DNA of 64,000 nucleotides from Alphaproteobacteria bacterium. GTDB lineage: Bacteria; Pseudomonadota; Alphaproteobacteria; DSM-16000; Inquilinaceae. The translations under genes and the position numbers were made by a program. Numbering within the stretch: the first letter of the stretch is position 1; every line of letters starts with the position of its first letter. The notes under the pieces were generated by a model. It was not told the origin of the DNA, did no database searches, and saw only the letters and a program-made list of their open reading frames with translations. Below are positions 39,040 to 45,966 of the stretch, piece after piece. The stretch covers positions 1 to 64,000 of the forward strand of contig JANQGH010000054.1 of NCBI GenBank assembly GCA_028277405.1, written 5' to 3'.

Positions 39040-40230
39040 ATGACGACAATGAAGCAAATCACCACGAGGGCGACGGCTGTTGCGGCGCTGGCGGCGCTGG
39101 CCGCCATGCCGGCGTTCGGCGTATCGGGCGCGATGGCGCAGGAAACTGTGACCCTGGGCATCGTCACCGCGCAGACCGGCCCGCTGGCGGCACCCGGCCG
39201 GTTCCAGATGAACGGGTTCGACCTGGCCGTCCAGGCGATCAACGAGGCCGGCGGTTTCGAGGTCGACGGCGAGACCTACATGCTGGACCTGCAGGTCTAC
39301 GACACCAGGTGCAACGCGGCCGAGGGCGCCTCGGCGATGCAGCGGCTGGCCACGGTCGACCAGGTGCCGGTGGTATTGGGCGAGCTGTGCAGCCCCGTGG
39401 CGGCCGCCGAGGCGCCGATCGCGGCCGATTTCGGCGTGCCGTTGGTGCTGACCGTGCCGACCGCGCCGAACCTGACCGAACAGGGCAATGAGTGGCTGTT
39501 CCGGGTCAATCCGAACAACTTCCAGCTTAACGAGGCGCTGGCCGCCTTCGTGGCGGAAAATGGCTGGTCGCCCCTGTCCTTCATCGCCTGGAACAACGAT
39601 GCCGGCCGCGGCGGCGTGAACGGCATGCGCGAACTGCTGCCGGACGATGTCGAGTTCGGCTATGTCGGCTATTTCAATGTCGGTGAGGTCGACTTCTCCA
39701 GCCACATCGCCAACATCCGCAACGAGGGGTCCGAGGCCATCATGTTGCTGATGGACGAGGAACCCGGCGCGCTGGCCATCCGCCAGATCCGCGACGCGGG
39801 CCTGGACGCCCAGCTGGTCGGCACCCTGGCGATGGGCTCAAGCCGGTTCCTGGACCGGCTGAATGCCGAGTATCTGGATGGCATGGCGCAGTACAACGCC
39901 TTCCCGCCGAACGCGCCGATCCCGCGCATCGAAGAGTTCTCAGCACTCTACGAAGCCGCCTATGGCGAGGAAAGCCACGGCTTCGCGGCCCAGTCCTATG
40001 ACGGCATCTTCGTCGTGATCGCCGCGATGCAGGCGGCCGGGACGGTCAGCGACAGCGCGGCCATCCGCGACGCGCTGGCGGAGATCTCCTGGGACGGCGT
40101 CATCGGGCCGATCATGTTCAACGAGAACAATCAGGCCGAGCCGCCGGTCTACATCACCCAGTGGTGCGACGACGGCACGCGCCGCATCCTGTTCCCGGAC
40201 GACCTGGCCGCCGATTGCGGCTTCGGCTGA
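39040..40230 (+). CDS. ABC transporter substrate-binding protein, branched-chain amino acid type
   Basis: The periplasmic receptor of the LivK (Peripla_BP_6) class, 396 residues. ATG 39040 follows a strong SD GGAGGGGAGG; the signal peptide ends near GAMAQETV (about residues 29-36). The fold is seen in VTLGIVTAQTGPLAAPGRFQMNGFDLAVQAIN (in parts), GELCSPVAAAEAPIAADFGVPLV, WLFRVNPNN, and SYDGIFVVIAAMQAAG. Such receptors in catabolic clusters often bind aromatic or aliphatic acids, fitting the CoA ligase downstream. The longer frame back to 38377 lies inside the amidohydrolase and is rejected. Confidence 0.93.
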   Translation: MTTMKQITTRATAVAALAALAAMPAFGVSGAMAQETVTLGIVTAQTGPLAAPGRFQMNGFDLAVQAINEAGGFEVDGETYMLDLQVYDTRCNAAEGASAMQRLATVDQVPVVLGELCSPVAAAEAPIAADFGVPLVLTVPTAPNLTEQGNEWLFRVNPNNFQLNEALAAFVAENGWSPLSFIAWNNDAGRGGVNGMRELLPDDVEFGYVGYFNVGEVDFSSHIANIRNEGSEAIMLLMDEEPGALAIRQIRDAGLDAQLVGTLAMGSSRFLDRLNAEYLDGMAQYNAFPPNAPIPRIEEFSALYEAAYGEESHGFAAQSYDGIFVVIAAMQAAGTVSDSAAIRDALAEISWDGVIGPIMFNENNQAEPPVYITQWCDDGTRRILFPDDLAADCGFG

Positions 40231-40331
40231 TCGCCGGGCGGGGCTCGACCAGCCGGTCGGGCCCCGGTCAGCCGGCCTCCATTCCCGCGTTCCGGACGCA
40301 TCCATCCGTGGCCCCAGCATAGGAAGCAGCC

Positions 40332-41207
40332 ATGGCCCAAGCCCTGCTTGAGCAGATCATCAACGGCACCATGATGGGCAGCATCTACATGCTGGTGGCG
40401 CTGGGCATGGTGCTGATCTACGGCGTCATGCACGTGCTCAATTTCGCGCACGGCGTGCTGTTCATGGTCGGCGGCTATGTCTGCCACTTCTTCTTCACCC
40501 AGGTGCTGGACAGCTATCTCTTGGCGATCCTGGGGTCGATGGCGGTGCTGTCGGTCATCGGCCTGGCGTTGGAACGCGGCGTCTTCCGGCGCCTGCGGGA
40601 CAATCTGCGCATGCAGGTCATCGCCTCGTTGGGGCTGATCCTGGTGATCCAGAACGGGGTCATCGCGATCTGGGGGCCGAACGCCTTGCAGATGCGGATC
40701 ACCACCACCGACATACGTGTGCCGATCGGCGAGCTTAGCTTCACGCTGCAGCATTTCCTGATCATCGGCACCGTCGGGGTGACGGTGACCGCGATCTGGC
40801 TGTTCCTGACCCGCACGCGCATCGGCACCGCCTTGCGGGCGACCAGCCAGAACGCCGAGGCGGCCCAGGTGGTGGGCATCGACGCCAACCGGATGTATGT
40901 CGCCAGCTTTCTGATCGGCTGTGCGCTGGCGGCCCTTGGCGGTGCCTTGCTGGGCCCCCTGTTCCTGATCTTTCCAACCATGGGCGACCTGCCGCTCCTA
41001 AAAGGGCTGGCGGCGATCATCATCGGCGGCATGGGCTCGATCCCCGGCGCCATCATCGGCGGTCTGGGCATCGGCATCGTCGAGGCCGTGTCGACCCTCT
41101 ACATCCCGACCGATTTCCGCGACACGGTCGTGTTCGCCGCCCTGATCGCGGTGCTGCTGTTGCGGCCGCAGGGGCTGTTCGGCGTCCGGGTGCGCGGTGA
41201 AGCGTGA
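40332..41207 (+). CDS. livH: Branched-chain-type ABC permease (LivH)
   Basis: The first membrane subunit of the importer, 291 residues, about eight helices. The family N-terminus LLEQIINGTMMGSIYMLVALGMVLIYGVMHVLNFAHG is clear (read in parts), and the EAA loop NAEAAQVVGIDANRMY lies near residues 174-189. FPTMGDLPLLKGLAAIIIGGMGSIPGA is the usual C-terminal segment. It starts 101 bases after the receptor gene. Confidence 0.93.
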   Translation: MAQALLEQIINGTMMGSIYMLVALGMVLIYGVMHVLNFAHGVLFMVGGYVCHFFFTQVLDSYLLAILGSMAVLSVIGLALERGVFRRLRDNLRMQVIASLGLILVIQNGVIAIWGPNALQMRITTTDIRVPIGELSFTLQHFLIIGTVGVTVTAIWLFLTRTRIGTALRATSQNAEAAQVVGIDANRMYVASFLIGCALAALGGALLGPLFLIFPTMGDLPLLKGLAAIIIGGMGSIPGAIIGGLGIGIVEAVSTLYIPTDFRDTVVFAALIAVLLLRPQGLFGVRVRGEA

Positions 41208-41217
41208 GCGGCCGCCC

Positions 41218-42252
41218 GTGACCGCCATGACCGCCTTGACCGCAATGACCGCCCCGCGTGCCGGCAGGCTGGCGATCGCCATTGTCGCGCTGCTGGCGCT
41301 GGCGGCGCCCTTCCTGCTGGCCGATCAGCCCTATTTCCTGCACGTCCTGATCCTGACCATGACGTTCGCCATCCCGGCGATCGGGCTGAACCTGCTGCTG
41401 GGCTATACCGGCCTGGTATCGCTGGGCCATATGGGCTTTGCCGGGGTCGGGGCCTACACCACCGCGCTGTTGATGATGGACCATGGCTGGTCGGCCGTGC
41501 CGGCGATGGCCGCAGGCGCCGCCGCCGCCGGCGTCCTGGGCGTGCTGGTCGGCATTCCCTGTCTCAGGCTGCGCAGCCATTTCTTCATCATCGTCACGCT
41601 TGCCGTGGGCATGATCCTGTTCGCCCTGTTCAACAATCTCGACGGCATCACCGGCGGGGCGGAGGGGCTGCCAGGCGTGCCGCGGCCCGGTCCGCTCGAT
41701 CTCGGTTTCATGGTCATCGATTTCCGCCGGCTGGGCGGCTTTTACTGGTTCGCCCTGGTGGTGACCCTGTTTGCCCTCCTCGTGCAGTACCTGATCGTAC
41801 GCTCCGATTTCGGCCGCTCCTTGGCGGCGATCCGCCAGGACGAGATTTTGGCGGCGGCGCGCGGCGTCAACGTGTTCGCCCACAAGCTGGCGATCTTCGG
41901 CATTTCCACGGCGCTGGCCGGCCTCGGCGGCGCCTTGAAGGTCATGTTCCTGCGCGTGGCCGCGCCTTTGTCGTTCGAACTGTTGGAAAGCATCAATCTG
42001 GTCCTGCTGACCATCGTCGGCGGTGCGGGCTATCTGGCCGGGCCGATCATCGGTGCCCTCGTTTATGTCGCCATTCCGGAAATTCTGCGCTTTGCGGACG
42101 CTTGGCGGCTGGTCCTGTTCGGTGTCATCCTGGTCGCGATGACCCTGTTCGCCCCGCGCGGGCTCAGCGGCATGATCGAGGCGGGCTGGCGACGGTTGCG
42201 GCGCGGTCCGGCCGTGACGGGTGAGGAGGCCGCCGATGGCCGCCCTGCTTGA
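41218..42252 (+). CDS. livM: Branched-chain-type ABC permease (LivM)
   Basis: The second membrane subunit. GTG 41218 is 10 bases after the livH stop; ATG 41227 and GTG 41197 are alternatives, and none has a clear SD. The LivM pattern LLLGYTGLVSLGHMGFAGVGAYTTALLM (in parts) occurs near residues 58-85, with DEILAAARGVNVFAHKLAIFGISTALAGLGGAL near 209-240. Length is about 344 residues. Its 3' end contains the SD (GAGGAGG) and start of livG. Confidence 0.92.
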   Translation: MTAMTALTAMTAPRAGRLAIAIVALLALAAPFLLADQPYFLHVLILTMTFAIPAIGLNLLLGYTGLVSLGHMGFAGVGAYTTALLMMDHGWSAVPAMAAGAAAAGVLGVLVGIPCLRLRSHFFIIVTLAVGMILFALFNNLDGITGGAEGLPGVPRPGPLDLGFMVIDFRRLGGFYWFALVVTLFALLVQYLIVRSDFGRSLAAIRQDEILAAARGVNVFAHKLAIFGISTALAGLGGALKVMFLRVAAPLSFELLESINLVLLTIVGGAGYLAGPIIGALVYVAIPEILRFADAWRLVLFGVILVAMTLFAPRGLSGMIEAGWRRLRRGPAVTGEEAADGRPA

Positions 42253-42988
42253 GATCCGCGACATTTCCAAGGCATTCGGCGGCATTCAGGCGCTGGACGG
42301 TGTCGATGTGGCGATCGACGCGCCGGGCATTTATGGCCTGATTGGCCCGAACGGCGCCGGCAAGACGACCCTGTTCGATGTCGTCTGCGGCAGGCAGGTC
42401 GCGGACCGGGGGGAGGTCCGCGCCGAGGGCCGGGCGGTTGGTCGGTTATCGCCCGACCGCCTGGCCCGCCTCGGCTTTGCCCGCACGTTTCAGGAATGCC
42501 GGGTGTTTCCGGACGAAACCTGTCTCGACAATGTGCTGTTCGGCGCCCAGGACAAGCGGCTGGGCGTGGAATGGCGCCAGCTTCTGACGCGCGGCATGGG
42601 CGCCCGCAGCGCCCGGCGGGACGAGGCCATGCGCCTGTTGACGCTGGTTCGCCTCGATACCTATGCCGACCGTCCGGCGGCCGCGCTGTCCTATGGCCAG
42701 CGCCGGCTGTTGGAAATCGTCTCGACCTTGATTGCCAGACCGCGCTTTCTGCTGCTCGACGAGCCCGCGTCGGGCATCAATCCGACCCTGCTGAACGTGC
42801 TGCACGACTTTCTTCTCAAGATGTATGAGGAGCGACCGATCGTGTTCCTGGTGGTGGAGCACAACATGCCGTTCATCATGTCGCTGGCCTCGCACATCGT
42901 GGTGATGCATCAGGGCCGGGTGCTGACCACGGGATCGCCGGCCGACATCCAGCGCGACCCCGCCGTCATCGACGCCTATCTCGGCTGA
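42236..42988 (+). CDS. livG: Branched-chain-type ABC ATPase (LivG)
   Basis: An ATPase of the importer, 250 residues from ATG 42236, overlapping livM by 17 bases. Walker A is GPNGAGKTTLFDVVCG, the Q-loop FARTFQECRVFPDETCLDNV, the signature is ALSYGQRRLLEIVSTLI (SYGQ in place of SGGQ, common in this class), and Walker B is LLLDEPASGINP. The family C-terminal tail TGSPADIQRDPAVIDAYLG is intact. Confidence 0.94.
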   Translation: MAALLEIRDISKAFGGIQALDGVDVAIDAPGIYGLIGPNGAGKTTLFDVVCGRQVADRGEVRAEGRAVGRLSPDRLARLGFARTFQECRVFPDETCLDNVLFGAQDKRLGVEWRQLLTRGMGARSARRDEAMRLLTLVRLDTYADRPAAALSYGQRRLLEIVSTLIARPRFLLLDEPASGINPTLLNVLHDFLLKMYEERPIVFLVVEHNMPFIMSLASHIVVMHQGRVLTTGSPADIQRDPAVIDAYLG

Positions 42989-43001
42989 TGGGGGGCGGGC
43001 G

Positions 43002-43757
43002 ATGTTAGAGGCACGGGGGCTGACGGCCGGATACGGCGGCGGCCGCATCATCGTCGACGGCGTCGACATCGACGCGCGCGCCGGCGAGGTGGTGACCATC
43101 ATCGGCCAGAATGGTGCCGGCAAGTCGACCCTGCTGAAGGGCATTTTCAACATGGTGCCGGTGCGCCGGGGCAGTGTGAGCCTGGACGGCGCGGAGGTCT
43201 TCGACCAGCGGCCCGACCGGCTGTTGGCCGGCGGCCTGGCTTACATTCCGCAAAACCACAGCATCTTTCCCAAGCTGACCGTGGCGGAAAACCTGCGCAT
43301 GGGCGGCTTTCTCCTGCGCGACCAGCGGCTGCTGGTCGAACGGATCGGCGAGGTCGAGGCCATGTTCCCGATCCTGGTGGAACGGCGCGACGAATACGCG
43401 GCGGGCCTGTCGGGCGGCGAGCAGCGCATGCTGGAAATCGCCCGGACGCTGTTGATGGCGCCCAAGGTCATCATGCTGGACGAGCCGTCCATCGGCCTGG
43501 CGCCGCGCCTGGTCGACCAGGTCTTCCAGACCGTGCGCACGCTGGCCGAACAGGGCAAGGCCATGCTGATGGTCGAACAGAATGTCAAAAAGGCGCTGGC
43601 CGCGTCGGACCGGGGCTATGTGCTGGAGTTGGGTCAGGTGAAGCTGCACGACCGCGCCGACCGGCTGCTGGCCGACGACCGGACCGCGCAGCTCTATATG
43701 GGCGCCAGACCGGGTGGCACGGCCCCATCCGCCGAGGCGCCGGAGGGTCGGCCATGA
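43002..43757 (+). CDS. livF: Branched-chain-type ABC ATPase (LivF)
   Basis: The second ATPase, 251 residues. It has Walker A GQNGAGKSTLLKGI, the LivF-specific GLAYIPQNHSIFPKLTVAENLRMG, signature LSGGEQRMLEIARTL and Walker B IMLDEPSIGLAP. It begins 13 bases after livG and overlaps the ligase gene (ATGA). The C-terminal segment after LYMGA is Pro/Gly-rich. Confidence 0.94.
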   Translation: MLEARGLTAGYGGGRIIVDGVDIDARAGEVVTIIGQNGAGKSTLLKGIFNMVPVRRGSVSLDGAEVFDQRPDRLLAGGLAYIPQNHSIFPKLTVAENLRMGGFLLRDQRLLVERIGEVEAMFPILVERRDEYAAGLSGGEQRMLEIARTLLMAPKVIMLDEPSIGLAPRLVDQVFQTVRTLAEQGKAMLMVEQNVKKALAASDRGYVLELGQVKLHDRADRLLADDRTAQLYMGARPGGTAPSAEAPEGRP

Positions 43758-45154
43758 CCGAACACGAGGACGGCTTCGTCCACGACCTGCCGTTCCGGCC
43801 ACGCGCCGAGATCGAGGCGCTGCAGGCGCGCCGGTTGAGCCGGACCCTCGACCTGGTATTCGACCGCCATCCGGTCTATCGCCGCCGCTATGAAGAGGCC
43901 GGACTGACGCGCGCCGACATCCGCGGGCCGGAAGATCTGTGGAAGCTGCCGGTGACGGTGAAGCGCGACCTGGCCGCCGATCCGGAGGGGTTTCGGCTGG
44001 AGACCGAGGGGTTGGAGCCGGAGGCCCAGGTCGCCTGGGACGTGATGCACACGACCGGCACGACCGGCGGCAAGCCGACGCCATTCTACTCCACCGCTTG
44101 GGACTTCTACGGCATCCTGACCGCCAACCGGCGCGCCTTGGAACTGCGCGGCGTCGGGCCGGACGACATCATCGCCAATCTGTGCCCGCTGACGCTCTAC
44201 CCGTACGGCGCCTATCATCGGACCATCGCGGCGGCGTCGGCCATGAAGATCCCGGTGGTCAGCTTGCTGCCCGGCCGGCCGTCGCCGCACTTCCACTGGT
44301 CGGCCGGCCTGGACGAGGTCGTCGACGGCGTGGCCCGCACGGACGCGACCATCCTGTGGGGCGTGGCCAGCTATGTCCGCCGCGTGATCCTGCGCGCGCA
44401 GGAGCTGGGCGCCGATTTCAGTGCCGTCGCCCATGTTTTCGTCACGGGCGAGCCGGTGTCCGAGCCGTTGCGCACGGACATGACCGAACGGCTGGAGGCG
44501 ATCGGCGCTCGCTCGCCCCGGGTCAGCATTTCCTATGGCGCCACCGAGATGCAGGTCGGCACCGTGGAATGCGTGCCCGGCAGCGGCTATCACAATCCCG
44601 CCCCGGACGAGTTTCTGTTCGAAGTGGTCGACCCGCACGACCATCGGCCGGTGGCGGAGGGCGAGCGCGGCCTGGTCGTGGTGACCCACCTGAACCGGCG
44701 CGGCACCGTCCTGGTGCGTTACCTCTTGGGCGACACCAGCCGGCTGACCACGGCAACCTGCCCCGAATGCGGCGCGAACACCGACCGCTTCGTCGAGCTG
44801 CCGAGCCGGGCCGACGATCTGGTGAAGATCCGCGGCATGCTGGTCGACCCGGCAGTGCTGGTGAACGCCCTGTCCGGTCTGGGCCTGGCCGAATACCAGG
44901 TCGTGGTCGACCGGGAACGCGCCGACGACCCGCTGTCCATGGACCGCCTGACCGTGCGCGCCGCACCCGCCCAGGGCGACGAGGCCGGCGACGCCCTCGC
45001 CGGACGAATCGCGGCGGCGGTGAAGTCCGCCATCGGCGTCCGCCCGGAGGTCACCTTCGCCGATCCGTCCGCGATCTGGGACCCCAACGCCAGCGCGAAA
45101 TCACGGCGGTTTGTGGATGCAAGGTTGGACGGGCGCAGGCTGAATAGGCGCTAG
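43754..45154 (+). CDS. Phenylacetate-CoA ligase-like adenylating enzyme
   Basis: An ANL-superfamily enzyme of the PaaK type, 466 residues, expected to activate an acid as acyl-AMP and then acyl-CoA. The P-loop reads HTTGTTGGKPTPFYST near residues 97-112, ISYGATEMQ lies near 255-263, and the hinge region RADDLVKIRGMLVDP near 353-367. CPECG near residue 336 is a PaaK-typical cysteine pair region. Overlaps livF by ATGA, so it closes the transport operon. It probably activates the imported acid; aromatic or short aliphatic substrates are both possible. Confidence 0.87.
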   Translation: MTEHEDGFVHDLPFRPRAEIEALQARRLSRTLDLVFDRHPVYRRRYEEAGLTRADIRGPEDLWKLPVTVKRDLAADPEGFRLETEGLEPEAQVAWDVMHTTGTTGGKPTPFYSTAWDFYGILTANRRALELRGVGPDDIIANLCPLTLYPYGAYHRTIAAASAMKIPVVSLLPGRPSPHFHWSAGLDEVVDGVARTDATILWGVASYVRRVILRAQELGADFSAVAHVFVTGEPVSEPLRTDMTERLEAIGARSPRVSISYGATEMQVGTVECVPGSGYHNPAPDEFLFEVVDPHDHRPVAEGERGLVVVTHLNRRGTVLVRYLLGDTSRLTTATCPECGANTDRFVELPSRADDLVKIRGMLVDPAVLVNALSGLGLAEYQVVVDRERADDPLSMDRLTVRAAPAQGDEAGDALAGRIAAAVKSAIGVRPEVTFADPSAIWDPNASAKSRRFVDARLDGRRLNRR

Positions 45155-45607
45155 CCAGCGGGGCGTGCCCCGAGCGCGAACGGTGACAATGTCGGTCTCG
45201 ACGGCGAATTGCTAACGGCCGTGTCGACGCCGCTTCAGTCGGGTTCGGGCGAATCGGCCGTCAGGCCCAGCAACCGTTTGCAAATGGCTGTTGGGAGTGT
45301 TTCAGTTCGAAGTTGATAGATAGGGCTCAGCACTGGGCCGCAAAGTCGGGTTGACTTCGGCACACTTGCTGACACACGTAACACACGCGAAGCGGGCACA
45401 AAAAAAAGGCGACGACACCAAGATGGTGCCGCGCCACATTCTTCACGCGACGATTAACTGCCAGCTCAACAAGCTAACATGTTGTGACAATACTAGCGAC
45501 GGTACCGTTGGTGCCGTCCGTCCCACAACTCCCCGGCCCTAGACGTCGGCCTCACTCACTGAGCTGGCAGCAATGATGCATCAGGTCAAAAACGCGTCGA
45601 GCAGACG
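45155..45607. other. A+T-richer interval with hairpins and a possible small ORF
   Basis: After the CoA ligase, base composition drops. A tight CGGGG-CGTG-CCCCG hairpin lies at about 45158-45171. There is an A8 run at 45400-45407 and a 9-bp hairpin GACGGTACC/GGTGCCGTC at 45498-45518. The only ORF with any interest is 45423-45542 (listed separately). No tRNA or transposon end was recognised, although a tRNA-less island boundary is plausible here. Confidence 0.4.
45423..45542 (+). CDS. Possible small Cys/Thr-containing ORF (39 aa), uncertain
   Basis: ATG 45423 opens 39 codons ending at a TAG; an in-frame TTG at 45351 would make 63. The peptide contains TINCQLNKLTCCDNTSDG, with three Cys among several Thr and Ser. 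It has no LxLQ leader motif and a poor SD (AAGG 13 bases upstream). It may be chance. It is noted because it lies next to a lanthipeptide synthetase locus and is cysteine-rich. Confidence 0.2.
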   Translation: MVPRHILHATINCQLNKLTCCDNTSDGTVGAVRPTTPRP

Positions 45608-45616
45608 TCAGCTGCT
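45588..45616 (-). terminator. Weak terminator at the end of the lanthipeptide precursor gene
   Basis: On the minus strand, AGCAG/CTGCT arms (45616-45612 and 45604-45600) form a 5-bp stem overlapping the stop codon. They are followed after 7 bases by T5 (45592-45588). Stem strength is low. Confidence 0.3.
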
Positions 45617-45772
45617 GATCTTTTCGCAGATCATCTCCGACGTTTGGCTTAGCGGACCCTGTCCAACATGCCTTGAAACGTTCGCTACCTGCGTGCGAAT
45701 CGCAGCTTCGTGGTCCGTGTTCACATCGAACAACTGAAGGTCGAGCACCGACATGTGAGCTTGATTGGCCAT
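45608..45772 (-). CDS. Class III lanthipeptide precursor peptide (LanA), 54 aa
   Basis: A 54-codon gene divergent from lanKC. ATG 45772 follows AGGGG with 8 bases spacing. The leader contains SVLDLQLFDVNTDHE (residues 8-22). VLDLQ matches the conserved LanKC-binding motif of class III leaders (LFDLQ in RamS, LLDLQ in CurA), followed as usual by acidic residues. The C-terminal part carries PLSQTSEMICEKISS (residues 40-54), with Ser42-x2-Ser45-x3-Cys49. That is the S-x2-S-x(2-5)-C pattern that LanKC enzymes turn into labionin or lanthionine. Ser53, Ser54, Ser33, Thr27 and Thr44 are further dehydration candidates. No mature-peptide activity can be read. Confidence 0.8.
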   Translation of the reverse strand: MANQAHMSVLDLQLFDVNTDHEAAIRTQVANVSRHVGQGPLSQTSEMICEKISS

Positions 45773-45810
45773 TGATACTTCCCCTAAGTTTGCTAGAAGT
45801 GCACAAAATT

Positions 45811-45839
45811 TGTATTGCAGTAGGGTCTAAGCATGTCAC
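45811..45839 (-). promoter_or_regulatory. Tentative promoter of the precursor gene
   Basis: On the minus strand, GTGACA (45839-45834) lies 17 bases upstream of AATACA (45816-45811), with TACAAA overlapping. Both are weak hexamers, but they sit in the right place, about 40 bases before the precursor ATG, in A+T-rich DNA. Confidence 0.3.
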
Positions 45840-45888
45840 GCAGTTAATTCTCTGGCGAGGGTTTTTGGCGAATGCTGTTGCGCAAATG

Positions 45889-45938
45889 TCACAGTGATCT
45901 GTGAGCTTGCCTGAAGCACTCACCAAATTGCGATTTGG
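45889..45938. promoter_or_regulatory. Two palindromes upstream of lanKC
   Basis: TCACAG-TGAT-CTGTGA (45889-45904) and CCAAAT-TGCG-ATTTGG (45923-45938) are each perfect 6+4+6 inverted repeats. They lie in the 194-base region between the divergent precursor gene and lanKC. They are candidate binding sites for a regulator of the cluster. No regulator gene is adjacent. Confidence 0.5.
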
Positions 45939-45966
45939 CAATAGCTGACATGCGGGCCTCCATAAA

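Noticed and set aside
45889-45904. CRP/FNR binding site
   Set aside because: The half-sites are in reversed order (TCACA...TGTGA) compared with the TGTGA-N6-TCACA consensus.
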